A DNA stretch of 7,800 nucleotides from Oscillospiraceae bacterium (lineage in GTDB: Bacteria > Bacillota > Clostridia > Oscillospirales > Ruminococcaceae). Location of the stretch: NCBI GenBank assembly GCA_016297675.1, contig JAEDGE010000094.1:1-7800 (forward strand). Direction: 5' to 3'. The position numbers and the translations under genes were made by a program. Below the pieces are notes generated by a model, which was given only the letters and a program-made list of their open reading frames with translations, made no database searches and was not told the DNA's origin. Positions 5,604-7,800 of this stretch are shown here, in pieces. Position 1 is the first letter of the stretch. Every line of letters begins with the position of its first letter.

Positions 5604-6674
5604 TTATTTTTGTTTCGGCACAGCGTATAGATTCGTCTCCCATGCCGGAATATATAATTGATGTCGAATATAAATGTCATAATTCGGATTGAGTTTTTGA
5701 ATCAGCAGCGGCAAGGAAAACATATCCTCATTGCGATGATAGAGAGAAACCATTAGCTTTGGAGTATAGTGGGCAATGGTCTGTGCAGCACCCCAAAGTG
5801 CCTCCCGTTCGCAGCCTTCTACATCCATTTTAATTAAAGTAGCGGCTCTTCCCTCTAATACACTGTCTACTGTTCTGGCTGCAATGGTCTGTCCTGACGC
5901 TGTCACCGCAGACTGTCTGCCTGCCTTGGTGGCAAATGGTACTTCCGTATCCGTACACCATGCTGCGGCATGAAACGGATACACGTTCTGCATCCCATCC
6001 ACACTCTTGAGCAGCTTTTTGAAATTTTTCCGATCTGGTTCCATTGCATAAATCCGAATGTATTTTCCTCTTGTGAATTGCAGCACTTCCCGAATGGTAT
6101 CGCCATTGTAAGCACCCAAATCCACATAGATTTCATTCGGTGTGAGATGCATCAATTTTCGGTAAATATCTGATTTGGGTGTCGTGACATCCATTAAATA
6201 ATGAATCTCGCCACTGATTTTGAAATTCAGAATGCTGGCGTAAACCTGCCGAGAGTAATCATCTGCCAGCAGATTGTAAACGGTTTCAATCTCCTCTGCA
6301 TGTTCCAGACAATAATCATATGTAAACAAACCGCCGCCTGCAACCGGTACATCTGGTACCAGCAGCGTGTGTCGTTTACTGATGTCTACAATTTTATCCA
6401 CCAGCGACTGATAGCCGGCTGCAAACGCCAGCACAATCACAAAATCATCCACTTGTTCTTCAATTTCGGAAAGTTTCCGTACTCTGTGGCCTGCAAAAGA
6501 ATGGCCTCTTACAAAATCATCACTTGCAAAGATACCAGCAAATGGTATCCCTTTTTCCTGAAAAACCCGCATGATTTTTTCTGCACCGTCACCCATCCCG
6601 TAAATAAAAATGGGACGGGTTTCCGCTTTCAGCTTTTCCCATGCTGTCAGCTTTTCTGTAATAAATGAAAGCAT
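5604..6674 (-). CDS. FkbM-family SAM-dependent methyltransferase with N-terminal Rossmann-like domain
   Basis: Predicted cytoplasmic O-methyltransferase of 356 residues; family members methylate hydroxyls of sugars, polyketides and other small molecules, and the substrate here is unknown. Residues about 20-110 resemble a small nucleotide-binding domain (FIYGMGDGAEK at 23-33, then a beta-strand VIVLAFAAG), seen ahead of the catalytic domain in some FkbM proteins. The methyltransferase has motif I YVDLGAYNGDT (183-193), the acidic EPD (212-214) after the second strand, and the FkbM signature KMDVEGCE (282-289), with LMVSLYHR following at 307-314. ATG at 6674 is chosen because AAAGGAGAT lies seven bases upstream; a GTG at 6740 would add 22 unlikely residues. 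It lies 132 bases after the PH-domain gene with no terminator between. No glycosyltransferases are nearby. Confidence 0.9.
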   Translation of the reverse strand: MLSFITEKLTAWEKLKAETRPIFIYGMGDGAEKIMRVFQEKGIPFAGIFASDDFVRGHSFAGHRVRKLSEIEEQVDDFVIVLAFAAGYQSLVDKIVDISKRHTLLVPDVPVAGGGLFTYDYCLEHAEEIETVYNLLADDYSRQVYASILNFKISGEIHYLMDVTTPKSDIYRKLMHLTPNEIYVDLGAYNGDTIREVLQFTRGKYIRIYAMEPDRKNFKKLLKSVDGMQNVYPFHAAAWCTDTEVPFATKAGRQSAVTASGQTIAARTVDSVLEGRAATLIKMDVEGCEREALWGAAQTIAHYTPKLMVSLYHRNEDMFSLPLLIQKLNPNYDIYIRHQLYIPAWETNLYAVPKQK

Positions 6675-6681
6675 GTTCAGG

Positions 6682-6690
6682 ATCTCCTTT
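6682..6690 (-). promoter_or_regulatory. Ribosome binding site that fixes the methyltransferase start
   Basis: AAAGGAGAT on the minus strand lies seven bases before the ATG at 6674. The in-frame GTG at 6740 has only a GGGGA abutting it, so the shorter protein is preferred. Confidence 0.7.
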
Positions 6691-6806
6691 ATCTCTCTAT
6701 TCGTCTCTGCCGCCGACTGTCTGCCAACAGAAAGGATCACTCCCCGCTGCTACACGATCGCTGCAACAGAAACGCCCCCGCTCTTCTGACAAATGATATT
6801 CCTGCA

Positions 6807-7232
6807 TTACAGCAAGTCATCGTCATCATCGTCATCCGGTGCGTCATAGCCGCCGTTTACAAAGGCTGCACCAACCATATCTCTGCCAGCAATCCGCAGC
6901 CGTTCTTGCTGTTCCCGCACACACGCACCAATCAAATTGGAAACCTGCTGTGGATGCCGGATGGAAACCAGATGTTTTTCCGGTGTATCTTCATCCCGAC
7001 TGAGGATGATCACCGTTCCACAGCCGAAAATTCGCTGTGACAGCGGCTGCTGAATGCGTTTGTCGGTGATGCGGTACAATTCAATTTCGTCCTCTTGAAC
7101 GGAGAGGAAACCGGTTCTTGTAATCAACTGGTGATCGGTCAGATAATAGCGTGTAAAAGAAAGCGGCAACCCAAAGAGCGTACGTTTCTTGTCTGTCCAA
7201 AGAATGTTTCCTCGATCATTATGACGTGCCAT
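6807..7232 (-). CDS. Small bacterial PH-domain (bPH2/DUF304-like) protein with poly-Asp C-terminus
   Basis: Protein of 141 residues with no signal peptide and no membrane helix. Residues about 17-102 follow the bacterial PH pattern: LSFTRYYLTDHQLITRTG, then EIELYRITDKRI, a basic turn (QRIFG), CGTVIILS, and LVSIRHPQQVSNLI as the closing helix. Related YdbS/YdbT-like proteins are usually membrane proteins, but this one has only the PH core, so it is probably cytoplasmic or membrane-peripheral. Residues 103-118 are basic and helical. The end is seven consecutive Asp and Leu-Leu. ATG at 7232 follows AAAGGAGG by nine bases, a strong site. It has its own promoter at 7314-7343 and probably shares an mRNA with the methyltransferase downstream. 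The ligand and role are unknown. Confidence 0.85.
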   Translation of the reverse strand: MARHNDRGNILWTDKKRTLFGLPLSFTRYYLTDHQLITRTGFLSVQEDEIELYRITDKRIQQPLSQRIFGCGTVIILSRDEDTPEKHLVSIRHPQQVSNLIGACVREQQERLRIAGRDMVGAAFVNGGYDAPDDDDDDDLL

Positions 7233-7313
7233 GATGGTTTTCCTCCTTTTCTGTTCACCGGCAAAGCCGGTACATTCAACATTCGGGCAAACTGCACTGG
7301 TACATGTAATTTT

Positions 7314-7343
7314 ATTTTACCACATTTTCCGATGCGTTGTCAA
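7314..7343 (-). promoter_or_regulatory. Promoter of the PH-domain gene (extended -10)
   Basis: On the minus strand TTGACA (7343-7338), 18 bp and TAAAAT (7319-7314), with TGG before the -10. Transcription would start near 7307, giving about 75 bases of leader. It probably drives the PH-domain and methyltransferase genes together. Confidence 0.7.
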
Positions 7344-7352
7344 TTCCATTTG

Positions 7353-7372
7353 AAAAAAAGCCGTCAAACGGC
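7353..7372 (-). terminator. Short strong intrinsic terminator upstream of the PH-domain promoter
   Basis: GCCGT (7360-7364) and ACGGC (7368-7372) form a GC-rich hairpin with a 3-base loop. On the minus strand it is followed directly by seven T (complement of 7353-7359). It ends a leftward transcript just before the -35 of the PH-domain gene. Confidence 0.75.
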
Positions 7373-7441
7373 ACACTTTGCACAAATTTCAGACGCTGGT
7401 ATTGGCAAAATCGTCGACAAATCACATCGTTTTTGCCTATT
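7353..7441 (-). ncRNA. Candidate two-hairpin small RNA (~90 nt)
   Basis: A plausible promoter at 7448-7476 would start leftward near 7441, and the terminator at 7353-7372 would end it after about 90 bases. Between them GGCAAAAACG pairs with CGATTTTGCC (10-bp stem with one mismatch, 7403-7437), so the RNA would have a 5' hairpin, a single-stranded linker and the terminator hairpin. No coding frame fits. The alternative is that the terminator belongs to a gene beyond the right edge. No known RNA family is recognised. Confidence 0.35.
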
Positions 7442-7447
7442 TTTTAC

Positions 7448-7476
7448 ATTCTACTGTACAATATATTTTAAGTAAA
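7448..7476 (-). promoter_or_regulatory. Possible promoter of the candidate small RNA
   Basis: On the minus strand TTTACT (7476-7471), 17 bp and TAGAAT (7453-7448): four of six and five of six consensus matches with ideal spacing, in AT-rich DNA. This is weaker than the other promoters here. Confidence 0.35.
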
Positions 7477-7604
7477 TAAATTTAGAAACCGCACTCTTTT
7501 CTCATAGATTTCCTTCCTTTCCTTTTCGATTTTCAGCCTGCACTTTCCTTTTTTCTGTATGTTCCGGTATTTCAAAAAAGAATCTGAAAAGTTTTGGGAA
7601 TCCC

Positions 7605-7633
7605 TTGACATTTTCCTATAAACAGTGTAAAAT
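7605..7633 (+). promoter_or_regulatory. Plus-strand sigma-A promoter
   Basis: TTGACA (7605-7610), 17 bp and TAAAAT (7628-7633). A 9-bp palindrome GGGAATCCC (7596-7604) abuts the -35 and could be a small operator. Transcription would start near 7640, heading out of the window; it is the only rightward promoter I can support. Confidence 0.7.
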
Positions 7634-7639
7634 AAAAGA

Positions 7640-7694
7640 GCTGTATATTACAATTCCGGTTGCGGTTGCTGCCAACAACAGCTTCCGCTTTTTT
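7640..7694 (+). ncRNA. Short structured leader or small RNA
   Basis: The transcript from the promoter at 7605-7633 meets a terminator after only about 55 bases (stem 7662-7688, T-tract 7689-7694). It could be a very short RNA or, more likely, the attenuated leader of a rightward gene outside the window. It matches no riboswitch or T-box I know; the T-box GGTGGnACCGCG element is absent. Confidence 0.4.
7662..7694 (+). terminator. Intrinsic terminator just after the plus-strand promoter
   Basis: GCGG (7662-7665) with CCGC (7685-7688), a T/T internal loop, then GCTG (7668-7671) with CAGC (7679-7682) form the hairpin. Six T follow at 7689-7694. Confidence 0.65.
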
Positions 7695-7707
7695 ATAGGA
7701 ATGCGGC

Positions 7708-7757
7708 TGTGCAGCTGATGAATATTGGAGGTTCTGCACAAGCAGGCAGGCTTTTTT
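7708..7757 (+). terminator. Second hairpin with T-tract, possible tandem terminator
   Basis: TGTGCAG (7708-7714) pairs with CTGCACA (7734-7740) across a 19-base loop. Six T stand at 7752-7757, eleven bases after the stem, so it is an imperfect terminator unless the AGCAGGCAGGC segment joins the stem. Confidence 0.35.
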
Positions 7758-7800
7758 ACTTTTACACAAATCCATTTTGGATTGGTTCTCAATATATACT
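7718..7800 (+). CDS. Possible start of a rightward gene, cut by the window edge
   Basis: From ATG at 7718 the frame stays open for 27 codons to the edge (MNIGGSAQAG, then an aromatic-rich LFYFYTNPFW stretch). It lies downstream of the plus-strand promoter, but there is no good ribosome binding site and the frame overlaps the second hairpin and T-tract. It is too short to recognise and is listed only because it would explain the promoter. Confidence 0.15.
   Translation, partial: MNIGGSAQAGRLFYFYTNPFWIGSQYI

Noticed and set aside
5155..5643. 162-codon leftward frame between the methyltransferase and the esterase
   Set aside because: It runs through two terminators and two perfect promoters, is rich in Cys, Phe and Ile, and overlaps both neighbours.
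7095..7475. 126-codon plus-strand frame over the PH-domain gene start and upstream region
   Set aside because: It is the shadow of the PH-domain gene and then crosses its promoter and a terminator; it lacks its own signals.
7572..7775. 67-codon leftward frame at the right end
   Set aside because: It overlaps the plus-strand promoter and both plus-strand hairpins, has no good ribosome binding site and resembles no family.

Overview
The window looks like the chromosome of a Ruminococcus-type gut or rumen clostridium (Bacillota, Oscillospiraceae). The main support is a secreted SGNH hydrolase ending in a type I dockerin with the two-loop YARxSAGL style common in Ruminococcus. Other support is a second secreted protein with a Thr-rich linker, AAGGAGG-type ribosome binding sites, U-tract terminators, consensus sigma-A promoters and moderate GC content. 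The genus is an inference; the species cannot be read from the sequence.

All five convincing genes lie on the minus strand. From high to low coordinate they are: a small bacterial PH-domain protein with a poly-Asp tail (6807-7232), a FkbM-type SAM methyltransferase with an N-terminal Rossmann-like domain (5604-6674), the dockerin SGNH esterase (4037-5158), a membrane-anchored HtrA-type serine protease with one PDZ domain (2040-3776), and the N-terminal 430 residues of a secreted Thr-rich protein that runs off the left edge (1-1291). The PH-domain and FkbM genes have no promoter or terminator visible between them and are probably co-transcribed. The other three appear to be separate units. Together they suggest the cell surface: one secreted, probably scaffold-bound enzyme, one secreted protein of unknown role, and one surface quality-control protease. 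The FkbM and PH-domain genes have no obvious link to them.

The gaps between genes carry much of the interest. 1292-2039 holds a ~220-nt leader, an extended -10 promoter, a helically phased TTTCAAC repeat array, the probable htrA terminator and a 173-bp MITE-like element made of six consecutive hairpins inside imperfect 21-bp terminal inverted repeats. 3777-4036 holds the htrA promoter, with a direct repeat of GTTATCA at 11-bp spacing over a poor -35, and the esterase terminator. 5159-5603 holds the FkbM terminator, a complete perfect promoter plus terminator with no convincing gene between them (candidate ~100-nt small RNA), and then the perfect esterase promoter. 7233-7800 holds the PH-gene promoter, a second promoter/hairpin/terminator unit on the minus strand (candidate ~90-nt small RNA), a featureless pyrimidine-rich stretch (about 7480-7595), and a plus-strand promoter followed by one clear and one possible terminator at the window's end.

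I saw no rRNA, tRNA, CRISPR array, phage or defence gene. I found no complete new multi-gene system; the strongest leads are the small-RNA candidates, the hairpin element and the htrA operator.
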